This document shows positions 47,390 through 56,393 of a stretch of DNA of 64,000 nucleotides, in pieces. The DNA is from Candidatus Accumulibacter aalborgensis (GTDB lineage: Bacteria; Pseudomonadota; Gammaproteobacteria; Burkholderiales; Rhodocyclaceae), in assembly GCF_900089955.1 (NCBI RefSeq), contig NZ_FLQX01000101.1, forward strand, positions 16,013-80,012. The letters run 5' to 3'. Positions within the stretch are counted from its first letter, which is position 1, and the number at the start of each line of letters is the position of its first letter. The notes beneath the pieces were generated by a model. That model searched no databases. It was not told where the DNA came from and saw nothing but the letters and a program-made list of their open reading frames with translations. A program made the translations under genes and the position numbers.

Positions 47390-49495
47390 TCATGACCGTT
47401 TGTCGAGCCGGTTGAGGGCTTGTTCGGCGGCAGCGTCGAAGATGGCGATACGCGAAGCGATCTGTGCTCGGCCAGCGCGCAGCTGCTCGTCGAGCACCGC
47501 AGGTGATATGGCGACGGCGTGGCCCCAGTCGGGGTTGAACAGAAGGACCGTTCCCGACGACGGGCTTTGCCAGCAGCAGAGGCCGCACAGCGGCTCGTGG
47601 TCCGACGCATGAAAACGCAGCCAGTCACCGACTTGCCAGCTTTCTTCCGAATCTTCATGGGGCGATGCGGATTCCGTCGCCAGCCGCAGATAATGGACCC
47701 GTTGCCCATCACGCGCCAGCAGGCGGGGTCCGGTTTTCAACGCCGCGCTGCTGCTCGCGTCGGCGGGCGCTTTGTCGCGAGGCTCGCACGCTGACGCCGA
47801 TACGCGGATCTGTGTGGCGCTGCGCAGGGCAGCGGTCTGCAGATCGAACAAGGTGTTGAGGAAGGGGCCTCTTTGCGCGGCTGACACGCCGATCTCATCA
47901 AGGCCGGCGCCGATTCGCCTGACCAGCGACGAGGCCAGGCCGGCAAGGCGCTTTCGTTCCTCGGCGGTCTGCTTGGGCTGAACGCTCCAGATCAGCTCAT
48001 CGGCAGTCGCGCTGTCCTGTTGCCAGCGTTTGCCGTCAGCTCCGCCATCAAGGGCGGCGCCGACCATCACCCGCCACCAGTACTTTTCGAGAAACTCCTC
48101 GACGTCGGGCGAGTGTGTTGTCGCCTGCCTGGCATGCAGCCAGGTATGGGCCAGGCGCTCGGCGTATTGCCGGCTCTCGTGCGCCAGGACCAGTTGCAGG
48201 TGAGCGTTGGCAGCCAGCCGAATGGCGCGATCACGTTCGTCGATCAACGCGTCGAGTTCGGCGAGGTAGGGGTCGAGCAGCGCGCCATTGACGGCCAGAA
48301 CCTCACGTACCGCGACGGTCAAGCGGTCTATCTGCGCGCAGACGGGATGTTCGCAGCCAGCGTTCCGGGGCAGCCCGATGGCCGCACGTGCCATACGATT
48401 GACCAGCAGTCGTGCGGGGTGCCTGGTGTCGGCGAACAGCGACGGATCGATGATCGCCCGCTTGAGCAGTGGGATCTGCAGGCGTGCGATGGCCGCCTTG
48501 ATCGCGTCGGGCAGGTCGGCAGAATCGAAGATAGCCGTAAAGATCAGAGCCATCGTATCGAGCGTGACGGCCTCCGCCTGGCCGAGGGGCAGGTCGAGAT
48601 CCTCCGACTTCAGTGCGCACAGCACGGGGCGAGTGGCTGAATTGTCCACGGCACCGTCGCTGCTTGCGGACGGCGAACGCGCCTCGAGCGCCGTCAGACG
48701 GGCGAGCAAATGGTTGAGCATGACCATTGCCGCAGCATCGAGAGCGGCATTTCCAGACCTCGCGCCGTGGCCGCCGGGGCCTTCTCCGGGACTCGCCACC
48801 TGGTCGACGTCAAGCCGTCGATGGACGACCTTTTGCAGCGCTGAGAGTGCGTTGGGCGCCGTCGGGTTACCCCTGCTCGCCGGTTCTGCGTCCTCTCTGG
48901 GCCCGGCTGCGCCCGCCCCTATCTGCCCTGGCGCCGCCTCGATTCCAGCGCGCGCCAGCAGTTCGCCGATTTCCCGATAAACCGTGGGCAGTTCCTCGCC
49001 GAGGTGTCCGTCGAGCCGGTCGAGCAGGGCGAGTTGCTGCTCAAGGGTGCCACCGCTCTGCCGGCAGATCATCCACAGGCCCAGACAGATCACTTCCGGG
49101 CCGACCGGATTGTCGGCCTCGCTCAGCGTTGGCCGACCCAATAGCGCCTTGTAGCGCAACTGGGTTCGCCACAGTTCCCTACCGCCGGCCTCGCGGAGGT
49201 GGCTGCCGATCTCCCCGATGCGAATCTCCAGGTCGAGATCACTGTCACCCATCAGGGTCAGCCGTGATGCCGTCAGGTCGGCGGCCTGGCCAAAGTCATC
49301 AAGCGGGCTGGCTGATGCCAGTTGGTCATGCGCCTCGCCAATCTCACGACCGAAAGCCTCGAGCTCCAAAGGACTGCGGATCCCGGACCGACTGACGATC
49401 TCCTTCAGCCGGCGCTGAAACAGATCCCTGGTCGCGTGCAGGAGTCTGGAAAAGTCATCCTGTGGCGGCGGTGGCAGACGAGTAGGGTCGGACAT
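47390..49495 (-). CDS. DUF1631 family protein
   Basis: The 701-residue cytoplasmic protein includes DFSRLLHATRDLFQRRLKEI, then PVGPEVICLGLWMIC and DPSLFADTRHPARLLVNRMA. The last is a strong signature of the DUF1631 family of beta- and gammaproteobacteria. The C-terminal part (QVGDWLRFHASDHEP) resembles a PilZ-like or RNA-binding barrel. Function unknown. The stop lies in a perfect 16-base palindrome (47385-47400). Confidence 0.8.
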   Translation of the reverse strand: MSDPTRLPPPPQDDFSRLLHATRDLFQRRLKEIVSRSGIRSPLELEAFGREIGEAHDQLASASPLDDFGQAADLTASRLTLMGDSDLDLEIRIGEIGSHLREAGGRELWRTQLRYKALLGRPTLSEADNPVGPEVICLGLWMICRQSGGTLEQQLALLDRLDGHLGEELPTVYREIGELLARAGIEAAPGQIGAGAAGPREDAEPASRGNPTAPNALSALQKVVHRRLDVDQVASPGEGPGGHGARSGNAALDAAAMVMLNHLLARLTALEARSPSASSDGAVDNSATRPVLCALKSEDLDLPLGQAEAVTLDTMALIFTAIFDSADLPDAIKAAIARLQIPLLKRAIIDPSLFADTRHPARLLVNRMARAAIGLPRNAGCEHPVCAQIDRLTVAVREVLAVNGALLDPYLAELDALIDERDRAIRLAANAHLQLVLAHESRQYAERLAHTWLHARQATTHSPDVEEFLEKYWWRVMVGAALDGGADGKRWQQDSATADELIWSVQPKQTAEERKRLAGLASSLVRRIGAGLDEIGVSAAQRGPFLNTLFDLQTAALRSATQIRVSASACEPRDKAPADASSSAALKTGPRLLARDGQRVHYLRLATESASPHEDSEESWQVGDWLRFHASDHEPLCGLCCWQSPSSGTVLLFNPDWGHAVAISPAVLDEQLRAGRAQIASRIAIFDAAAEQALNRLDKRS

Positions 49496-49628
49496 GGTTT
49501 ACAGGCCAGACGAGATGAGCAAGCGAATCCGTGTATCGTATCAGGTCGACGGTCCACTGGCGCACCTGCCGACCGCCTACGTCGATCCTCACCAACTATA
49601 CACTTGACCACAAGCCGGCACGAAGCAC

Positions 49629-50033
49629 CTAATGCGGCTGGGCCGCCTTGGTATCGGTCTTCGCCTCGGCGGCCGCTTCCTCTGGCGCGGGCGCGATCTT
49701 CTTCTTCTTGCTGCCGGGAGGTTGTGGCGGAGGCAACTGCGGCTCGACGGTGGGCAGCTTGTTTTCGCGCATATAGATGTCCATATCACGCCAGCCATCA
49801 TAGATGGCTGCCTTGGGTAACCAAGAATAGATCGAGTAGCAGTCCTCGATGGCCCGGCCCGACTGTCGGCATGCACCGCCGACCGCCTTGCCTTCAGCTT
49901 CCTGGCGGGCCGCCTTGACCGCCGGCGCCTCGATCCCCAGTTTTTGCTGGATCAGGTCACAGCCGCTCAGACCAAGCCATAGCGCGCTGATGATGAACAC
50001 GATGCGTATCTGACTCCGGGGTCGCTCAAGCAC
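49629..50033 (-). CDS. Putative lipoprotein
   Basis: The 134-residue protein has a type II signal (IVFIISALWLGLSGC, lipid-modified Cys25). A central block has two cysteines (GACRQSGRAIEDCYSIY), followed by a proline-, lysine- and alanine-rich C-terminus (PPPQPPGSKKKK). It is probably attached to a membrane. Family unknown. Confidence 0.65.
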   Translation of the reverse strand: MLERPRSQIRIVFIISALWLGLSGCDLIQQKLGIEAPAVKAARQEAEGKAVGGACRQSGRAIEDCYSIYSWLPKAAIYDGWRDMDIYMRENKLPTVEPQLPPPQPPGSKKKKIAPAPEEAAAEAKTDTKAAQPH

Positions 50034-50330
50034 GATGGTCGATGAATAATGGGTTGAAGATGGCGCATTCTAACCACGAACTGCAGCCCCTGAAAGACCA
50101 AGCTGCGGCGAGGTCGCTGCCAGCCCTGCGCCGACGGCTGCGGATTCATCTGGCCGTTGCGGCGGTGGCGGACGAGGCACTCGCTGCGCTGCGAAGGTTG
50201 ACCCGGGTCTTTGACTACGGTATACGCGGGGGTGTGCACGCGGTTTTTGGCGCTAGACCACGATGAATCCGCTTCGGCCAACGGGCCGACGGTCGGGTCC
50301 GGATCGATTGAGCAACCTTGGGGAGTGGCA

Positions 50331-51971
50331 ATGGAACGGGAAGTGATGGAGTATGACGTAGTAATCGTCGGTGCGGGTCCGGCTGGTTTGAGCGCGGCGA
50401 TTCGCCTCAAGCAACTGAATTCCGAGCTGGCGGTCATGGTTCTGGAGAAGGGTTCCGAGGTCGGAGCGCATATCCTGTCGGGCGCACTGTTTGAGCCCCG
50501 GGCGCTCGACGAATTGCTACCCGATTGGCGGGCGATGGGCGCCCCGCTGAATACCCCGGTCAGCGAAGATCGGGTTTATCTCTATCGGAGCCAGAGCGCA
50601 GCGACCAAGTTGCCCGGTTTTGCTGTTCCCGCGCCGATGCACAACGCAGGTAACACGATCATCAGCCTCGGCAGCCTGTGCCGCTGGCTGGCCGAGCAGG
50701 CCGAAGCAGCCGGCGTCGAGATCTTCCCCGGTTTTGCCGCTGCCGAAGTGCTTTACCACGATGACGGCTCGGTCAAGGGAGTGGCCACCGGCGACCTCGG
50801 TCGCGACAAGAAGGGCGAGCCGAAGGACAGTTTTCAGCCGGGGATCGAGTTGCACGCCAGATACACGCTGTTCGCCGAAGGCGCACGCGGTCAGCTCGGC
50901 AAGGAGCTGATCGCTCGATACGACCTTGCCGCCGGCGTCACCGCGCAGCATTACGGTATCGGCATCAAAGAGCTGTGGCAGATCGATCCGGCCAAGCACC
51001 AGCCTGGCCTGGTGGTACATGGCGCCGGCTGGCCACTCAGCGAGCATGGCGCGACCGGTGGTTCATTTCTCTACCACATGGAAGATCATCAGGTGGCGGT
51101 GGGTCTGATCGCCGATCTCAACTACGCCAATCCCTATCTTTCCCCGTTCGAGGAGTTTCAGCGCTTCAAGTCGCAGCGCGAGATCAGGAAGTATCTCGAA
51201 GGTGGCAAGCGCTTGTGCTACGGCGCGCGGGCGATTACCAAAGGGGGTTTCAACAGCCTGCCGAAGCAGACTTTCCCCGGCGGCGTGCTGCTCGGCTGTG
51301 ACGCCGGCACGCTCAATTTCGCCAAGATCAAGGGTATACACACGGCGATGAAGTCGGCGATGCTTGCCGCCGAGACCGTCCACACGGCGCTGCAGGCGGG
51401 CGACCAGGGGCGCACCGATCTGGTCGCTTATCAGGCTGCTTTCAAGGACTCCTGGCTGTACGCCGAGCTTTACCAGGCGCGCAATTTCGGGCCCGCTCTG
51501 CACAAATTCGGCACCTTTCTGGGTGGCGCTTTCAACTGGATCCAGCACAACCTGTTCGGCGGGAAGATGTTTTTCACGCTCAAGGACACGACCAGCGATC
51601 ACGAGCAACTTCGCCCTGCTGCCGGCTATCAGCCCATCCAGTACGCCAGACCAGACGGTGAGCTGAGCTTCGATCGCCTGTCATCGGTGTTCATGTCCAA
51701 TACGGCCCACGAGGAGGAGCAGCCCTGTCACCTGCAGTTGCTTGACAGCAGCAAGGCCATCGCCGTCAACTTCAATGTCTATGCGTCCCCCGAGCAACGC
51801 TACTGCCCGGCAGGGGTATATGAGATCGTCGAGGAAGCCAGCGGCCCACGCCTGCAGATCAATGCGTCGAATTGCGTCCACTGCAAGACCTGCGACATCA
51901 AGGACCCGACGCAGAATATCCGCTGGGTCGCTCCCGAGGGGGGGGGCGGGCCGAACTATCCGAACATGTGA
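50331..51971 (+). CDS. Electron transfer flavoprotein-ubiquinone oxidoreductase
   Basis: The 546-residue ETF-QO has an FAD Rossmann motif (DVVIVGAGPAGLSAAIRL), a ubiquinone-binding and membrane-associated middle (LWQIDPAKHQPGLVVHG), and a C-terminal [4Fe-4S] cluster (CPAGVYE, then CVHCKTCDIKDPTQNI). It feeds electrons from acyl-CoA dehydrogenases via ETF into the quinone pool. ATG 50331 follows GGGGAG. Confidence 0.95.
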   Translation: MEREVMEYDVVIVGAGPAGLSAAIRLKQLNSELAVMVLEKGSEVGAHILSGALFEPRALDELLPDWRAMGAPLNTPVSEDRVYLYRSQSAATKLPGFAVPAPMHNAGNTIISLGSLCRWLAEQAEAAGVEIFPGFAAAEVLYHDDGSVKGVATGDLGRDKKGEPKDSFQPGIELHARYTLFAEGARGQLGKELIARYDLAAGVTAQHYGIGIKELWQIDPAKHQPGLVVHGAGWPLSEHGATGGSFLYHMEDHQVAVGLIADLNYANPYLSPFEEFQRFKSQREIRKYLEGGKRLCYGARAITKGGFNSLPKQTFPGGVLLGCDAGTLNFAKIKGIHTAMKSAMLAAETVHTALQAGDQGRTDLVAYQAAFKDSWLYAELYQARNFGPALHKFGTFLGGAFNWIQHNLFGGKMFFTLKDTTSDHEQLRPAAGYQPIQYARPDGELSFDRLSSVFMSNTAHEEEQPCHLQLLDSSKAIAVNFNVYASPEQRYCPAGVYEIVEEASGPRLQINASNCVHCKTCDIKDPTQNIRWVAPEGGGGPNYPNM

Positions 51972-51974
51972 CCA

Positions 51975-53093
51975 TCAAACGCCGCGAGCTGTGTGCTGTG
52001 CCAGCGCCCAGCGCACGTGCTCGCGCACCAGCGGGGAAGGATCATCCTGCCGCGAAGCCAGCGCGGCGACGATGGCCGGCGAGCCTGGCGCGTTGCCCAG
52101 CGCGACGGCGATATTGCGTAGCCAGCGCTGGTGACCGATGCGGCGTAGCGCACTGCCCGCCAGTCGGCGGTTGAATTCTTCCTCGCTCCAGGCGAAGAGT
52201 GCTGCCAGTGGCATCGCATCGAGACCGTTGCGGACGGCAAAGTCGGCGTCGCCGAGGCCGGCAAACCGGTTCCACGGGCAGCACAACTGGCAGTCGTCGC
52301 AACCGTAGATGCGGTTGCCGATCAGCGAGCGCAGGTCCACCGGGATGGCGCCCTGCAGTTCGATCGTCAGGTAGGAGATGCAGCGACGGGCGTCCACTTC
52401 GTAGGGGGCGAAGATGGCCTGGGTGGGGCAGACGTCGAGGCAACGACGGCAGTCGCCACAGTGATCTGCGATTGGCGCGTCGGGTGGCAGCGGCAGGTTG
52501 GTGTAGATCTCGCCGAGAAAATGCCAGGAACCGCCGCGCGTCAGCGAAAGCGTATGTTTGCCGCGCCAGGCGATACCCGACTGGCGCGCCAACTCGGTTT
52601 CCAGGACCGGCGCCGAGTCGGAGAATACGCGGCACGAAAAGGGCTGCGCCGGTGCGAGCGCCGCAATGTCGCCGCGCAGGCGATCGGCTAGCGCCTGCAG
52701 TCGCTGGCGGACCGTTTTGTGATAATCGCGGCCGAGCGCATAGCGGGAGACGTAGGCCAATTCACGATCGGCGAGCACCTTCTCGGCATCGGCAGCCTCC
52801 GGCCAGTACGTCAGGCGGGCCGAAATGACCGACAGCGTTCCCGGCAGCAGTCGCCCGGGATCGGCGCGTAGCGACGCGTGTTTGGCCATATAATCCATCT
52901 CGCCGTGCCGGCCCAGGGCCAGCCAGGCCATCAGCCGCGGCGTTGCCGCCGAGACATCGGCGCCGGCGATGCCGATCGCAGCGAAGCCGAGTTCCTGTCC
53001 CCAGTCCTTTATCCTTCTCGCCATTTCGGCATACGCATTCTGGCCCAGCGTTTGGCCGCCAGCAGCATTGGTTTTGGAGTCCTTTTCTTGCAT
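51975..53093 (-). CDS. queG: Epoxyqueuosine reductase QueG
   Basis: This 372-residue enzyme carries out the last step of queuosine synthesis. Two [4Fe-4S] motifs are CGDCRRCLDVCPTQAI and CDDCQLCCPWNRF, and the cobalamin-binding N-terminal region includes GRDYHKTVRQRLQ. A HEAT-like C-terminal stretch follows. The start is either ATG 53093 or ATG 53105. Either choice overlaps the 5' end of divergent tsaE. Confidence 0.93.
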   Translation of the reverse strand: MQEKDSKTNAAGGQTLGQNAYAEMARRIKDWGQELGFAAIGIAGADVSAATPRLMAWLALGRHGEMDYMAKHASLRADPGRLLPGTLSVISARLTYWPEAADAEKVLADRELAYVSRYALGRDYHKTVRQRLQALADRLRGDIAALAPAQPFSCRVFSDSAPVLETELARQSGIAWRGKHTLSLTRGGSWHFLGEIYTNLPLPPDAPIADHCGDCRRCLDVCPTQAIFAPYEVDARRCISYLTIELQGAIPVDLRSLIGNRIYGCDDCQLCCPWNRFAGLGDADFAVRNGLDAMPLAALFAWSEEEFNRRLAGSALRRIGHQRWLRNIAVALGNAPGSPAIVAALASRQDDPSPLVREHVRWALAQHTARGV

Positions 53094-53591
53094 AGCCCCG
53101 ATCATAACCAGTCCACGCTTGGCCTGCACCTCGCCGATGAGGCGGCCACCGCCTGCTTTGGCCGTCACCTGGCTCCCTTGCTGCATGCCGGCATGGTGGT
53201 CTGGCTCGATGGTGACCTTGGCGCCGGAAAAACAACCCTGGTGCGCTCACTGTTGCGCGCATGCGGTCATGTCGGGCCGGTCAAAAGCCCTACCTACACA
53301 TTAGTTGAAATTTATGTGATTTCGAGGATATACTGGTATCACTTTGATTTCTATCGTTTCAACTTTCCAGAAGAGTTTGTGGATGCAGGGCTCGGCGAAT
53401 ACTTCCGTGACGATGCCGTTTGTCTGGTCGAGTGGCCGGAAAAAGCCGCCGACCACGTGCCGTCGCCAGACATCATTGTACGCTTCCACTTTGTCGAGAA
53501 CGGGCGGACACTGGAGTTCGTCGCGTGTAGCCAGGAGGGGCAAAAATGTCTGAACGTGCTCAAGAGCGGCTGGCCGGGCGCCGCCGACTGA
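53088..53591 (+). CDS. tsaE: tRNA N6-threonylcarbamoyladenosine ATPase TsaE
   Basis: The 167-residue P-loop ATPase has GDLGAGKTTLVRSLL, VKSPTYTLVE, YHFDFYRF and CLVEWPEKA. It stimulates t6A formation on tRNA. No ATG gives a normal N-terminus. TTG 53088 has GGAG 8 bases upstream and yields a standard protein beginning before LGLHLADEAAT. Its 5' end overlaps divergent queG, and its 3' end overlaps amiC by 46 bases. Confidence 0.9.
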   Translation: MHSPDHNQSTLGLHLADEAATACFGRHLAPLLHAGMVVWLDGDLGAGKTTLVRSLLRACGHVGPVKSPTYTLVEIYVISRIYWYHFDFYRFNFPEEFVDAGLGEYFRDDAVCLVEWPEKAADHVPSPDIIVRFHFVENGRTLEFVACSQEGQKCLNVLKSGWPGAAD

Positions 53592-54913
53592 TCAAGCTGG
53601 CCGGTGCATCGCTGTTTCTGACGGTGACGCAGCGACCGCAGGCGGCAAGTAATCGCTCACTGGGCATTCTCGCCGTGCGCATCTGGCCGGCGGCAGACTA
53701 CACCCGGGTAGCCATCGAGTACGGCGCACCGCTGAAATACACGCACTTCATGGTCAAGAACCCGGAACGTCTGGTCGTTGATCTCGAAGGAATAGAGTTC
53801 AACAGCGTGCTCGAAAGCCTCGGCAACAAGATCGCTCCGGACGATCCCAACATCAGGCTGTTGCGCGCCGGGCGTTACAAGCCGGGCGTCGTGCGCCTGG
53901 TGATGGAACTCAAGGGAGAGGCCAATCCACAGGTCTTCGTCCTGCCGCCAGTGGGTGGCTACGGCTATCGCCTGGTTCTCGACGTTTATCCCCTCAACCC
54001 GCCCGATCCGCTGCTCTCGCTGCTTGATGGCAAGGAAGCTCGTCCGGCGCCGGTCGAGAACCGTGCCAATTCGAAGCCCGAGGCGCGTCCGGAAGCGCTT
54101 GCCGAAGCGAAGCCCGAGCCAAGAGCCGAGCCAAGAGCCGAGCCGGTCAGCGAACCCAGGCCGGTCGCCAAGCGGCAAGGCAGGCCGGTGATTGATCGCC
54201 TGGTGACCATTACCCTCGACCCTGGGCACGGTGGTGAAGACCCCGGTGCCACCGGCAGTGGCGGTAGCCAGGAAAAGAACGTCACGCTGGCCGTTGCCAA
54301 GCGCTTGCGCGCCAAGATCGAGGCCGAGCCGAACATGCGCGTCGCCCTCACGCGTGATTCAGACTTTTTCGTGCCCTTGCACGCCAGGGTACAAAAGGCG
54401 CGACGAATCCAGTCCGACCTCTTCGTCTCGATCCATGCCGATGCCTTCGTTCGGCCCGATGCGAACGGGTCTTCGGTCTTCGTTCTTTCGGAAAGTGGCG
54501 CCTCGAGTTCAGCGGCGCGGTATCTCGCACAGAAGGAGAACGCTGCCGATTTGATCGGCGGCGTGAATATCGACGTCAAGGACCCGATACTGGCGCGCAC
54601 TCTGCTTGATCTCTCGCAAACGGCGACGATCAATGACAGCCTCAAGCTCGGCAAGGCCGTGCTGGGTGAACTCGGCGGCATCAACAGGCTGCACAAGGCC
54701 AGCGTCGAGCAGGCCGGTTTCGCGGTCCTCAAGGCGCCAGACATTCCCTCGATTCTCATCGAGACCGCTTTCATCTCGAATCCCGAGGAGGAGAAGCGGC
54801 TCAACGACGACGCTTACCAGGACAAGATGGCCGAGGCGATTCTCTCGGGGATCAAGAAATACCTGGCCAAGAACCCGCCGCTGGCCAAGTCGACCCTGGC
54901 GAGACTCGACTAG
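53546..54913 (+). CDS. amiC: N-acetylmuramoyl-L-alanine amidase AmiC
   Basis: This 455-residue exported amidase has a twin-arginine-type signal (GRRRLIKLAGASLF). An AMIN domain follows at about 40-145. A Glu/Ala/Pro-rich linker (about 155-215) contains a small tandem repeat. The Amidase_3 domain has TITLDPGHGGEDPGATG, FVSIHADAF and PSILIETAFISNPEEE for zinc binding and catalysis. It splits septal peptidoglycan. Gene order tsaE-amiC is conserved in betaproteobacteria. Confidence 0.93.
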   Translation: MSERAQERLAGRRRLIKLAGASLFLTVTQRPQAASNRSLGILAVRIWPAADYTRVAIEYGAPLKYTHFMVKNPERLVVDLEGIEFNSVLESLGNKIAPDDPNIRLLRAGRYKPGVVRLVMELKGEANPQVFVLPPVGGYGYRLVLDVYPLNPPDPLLSLLDGKEARPAPVENRANSKPEARPEALAEAKPEPRAEPRAEPVSEPRPVAKRQGRPVIDRLVTITLDPGHGGEDPGATGSGGSQEKNVTLAVAKRLRAKIEAEPNMRVALTRDSDFFVPLHARVQKARRIQSDLFVSIHADAFVRPDANGSSVFVLSESGASSSAARYLAQKENAADLIGGVNIDVKDPILARTLLDLSQTATINDSLKLGKAVLGELGGINRLHKASVEQAGFAVLKAPDIPSILIETAFISNPEEEKRLNDDAYQDKMAEAILSGIKKYLAKNPPLAKSTLARLD

Positions 54914-55036
54914 CCGGTCTGACGACTGCTCCGGGGAGCGCGAAGGCGGTGGAACGGGCCGGCAAAAATAGGGGTTCCAAATATCGGGCTGCGCTGCTAA
55001 AATGCGGCCCCTGCATGGTGCTGGCAGTACCGCCGT

Positions 55037-55112
55037 GCCGCTGTAGCTCAGTCGGTAGAGCAGCGCATTCGTAATGCGAAGGTCGACAGTTCGATTCCGT
55101 CCAGCGGCACCA
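55037..55112 (+). tRNA. tRNA-Thr (anticodon CGT)
   Basis: A 76-nt cloverleaf has acceptor GCCGCTG paired with CAGCGGC and an encoded CCA end. The D-arm is GCTCAGTCGGTAGAGC. The anticodon loop TTCGTAA gives CGT for threonine. The T-loop TTCGATT is on a stem with one A-C mismatch (GACAG/CCGTC). It marks the edge of the genomic island that follows. Confidence 0.95.
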
Positions 55113-55127
55113 GAAAATCAAGCACTT

Positions 55128-55155
55128 AGCCTCGGTCGAAAGCCGGGGCTTTTTG
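55128..55155 (+). terminator. Terminator after tRNA-Thr
   Basis: Arms AGCCTCGG and CCGGGGCT pair around 7 bases, followed by TTTTG. It begins 15 bases after the tRNA end. Confidence 0.7.
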
Positions 55156-55169
55156 CTTTCTGGGTTTCT

Positions 55170-55188
55170 GGGAACGACTGGGGAACGA
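55170..55188 (+). repeat. Direct repeat copy 1, candidate integrase arm site
   Basis: GGGAACGACTGGGGAACGA is an imperfect double of GGGAACGA. It recurs identically at 56880-56898 beside the integrase stub. Paired short direct repeats near a tRNA attachment site are typical of integrase arm-type binding sites. Confidence 0.6.
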
Positions 55189-55285
55189 CCAGACTGCAAG
55201 TGTCCCCGCGCTCCGTCGGCACCCCCGCCAAAGTCGAGCGCGACGCGCCGGCTGAAGTTGGACAAACGGTTCAGTCTGGCGCCTA

Positions 55286-55615
55286 TCACATCGCCACGCC
55301 GATGCCCGGCTGGCCGTCATCCTCGACCGCTTCCCGGTTTGCCACTGGCCTGATCACGTTACCAGCCAAATTTTTCATCACGTCGTCCAGCAGGCTCTTG
55401 TTGCCGAGCTTGGAGGGAAGCATCGACGTCTTGACCAGCAGCGCGTCCAGTTCCGTGCCGCAGTAGGTCACCCCCTTCTCGGTTCTCGGACTGTCTGCCG
55501 GCCTCATCGGCACCAGCAGGATGAGAAGGTCCCCACGAGCTTTCGCTTCATCAACCTGCAGCCGGTATTCCGCCCATTTCTCGGCAGGGGCATCGCTCGC
55601 CGGCTCACTCAACAT
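55286..55615 (-). CDS. Hypothetical island protein, possibly the 3' part of a frameshifted gene
   Basis: The 109-residue frame begins MLSEPASDAPAEKWAEYRLQ and includes AKARGDLLILLVPMRPADS and LLDDVMKNLAGNV. No known family. The same frame is open upstream to 55723 and overlaps the preceding ORF, so the two may once have been one gene split by a frameshift near 55655. Confidence 0.4.
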   Translation of the reverse strand: MLSEPASDAPAEKWAEYRLQVDEAKARGDLLILLVPMRPADSPRTEKGVTYCGTELDALLVKTSMLPSKLGNKSLLDDVMKNLAGNVIRPVANREAVEDDGQPGIGVAM

Positions 55616-55653
55616 GCAGATCGGTGGCCTGGGCTTCGGCAGCAACACTTCTT

Positions 55654-56025
55654 CTAGTTGCCGGCCAGGGTCGCGGCCTCGCCGGGCAGAAGGTCGCCGG
55701 CCGCCACGGCTTGCTGTATCCATGGCTGGGCGGATAGAAGGCCCTGTGCACGTTGCAGGTCCGCATCAAAGGCGCCGCCAGGGGGAAGTAGCTTTTCCTC
55801 GACGTGACGCTTCGCAAAGTCGCGCGTCTGAGTCTCAGTGATGTCTAGAGATTCCTGTGGAATCTTGAACCTGCTCTTGTTGCGGAGTGGGATTTCTCTC
55901 TTGCGGGCAGCCGCAAGCACGAGGATAAAAAACTGACGGCGAAACGAATCGTCGGCTTCCGCGACGGATTCACCAATGTCTCCAACTCTTACCGAATCGG
56001 GACAGCACTGGAATGTGACTTGCAT
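55654..56025 (-). CDS. Hypothetical island protein
   Basis: The 123-residue protein begins MQVTFQCCPDSVRVGDIGES and contains ILVLAAARKREIPLRNK, then ITETQTRDFAKRHVEE. There is a good AAGGAG site 9 bases before the ATG. No domain is recognised. It lies among remnants of mobile DNA. Confidence 0.5.
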   Translation of the reverse strand: MQVTFQCCPDSVRVGDIGESVAEADDSFRRQFFILVLAAARKREIPLRNKSRFKIPQESLDITETQTRDFAKRHVEEKLLPPGGAFDADLQRAQGLLSAQPWIQQAVAAGDLLPGEAATLAGN

Positions 56026-56128
56026 GCTTGGCGCTCCTTCTCAGAGCTCCTTCGTTTGGGGGTGCCGCGCCAGCCGGGTGAAGGTGTCCCGGTTTTCTCC
56101 CCGTCGAGATAGGCGCGGCAAACCTCGG

Positions 56129-56323
56129 TCAGGCCGGATGTTCTTCCCTTTGAGCCACGGCCAAGCGCAGGCCGGCGGCCGACAGGACCGCCAGCAAGGT
56201 TTCGAGTGTCGGGTTGCCTTTGGGGGAATGTGCACGAGAAAGGCTCTCACGGCGCAGGCCGGCGTGTGCCGCTACCTCCTGCATTCCTTGGGCATGGGCG
56301 ACGTGGCGCAAGGCGCGCAGCAA
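56129..56323 (-). pseudogene. C-terminal remnant of a putative addiction-module antidote protein
   Basis: The 64-codon frame carries the helix-turn-helix part of this family: LRHVAHAQGMQEVAAHAGL, then RRESLSRAHSPKGNPTLETL. The usual N-terminal third is missing, and the frame starts only with TTG. The toxin gene that normally accompanies it is absent. Confidence 0.6.
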
Positions 56324-56393
56324 GGCTTGCTTGCCACCACCGACCTTCCGGCGGCCCGATTGCCTGAACCCATCAGGTGGCGGCGGTGCTCGG

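Noticed and set aside
54852..55289. Minus-strand frame running through tRNA-Thr
   Set aside because: It is antisense to a well-formed tRNA and its terminator.
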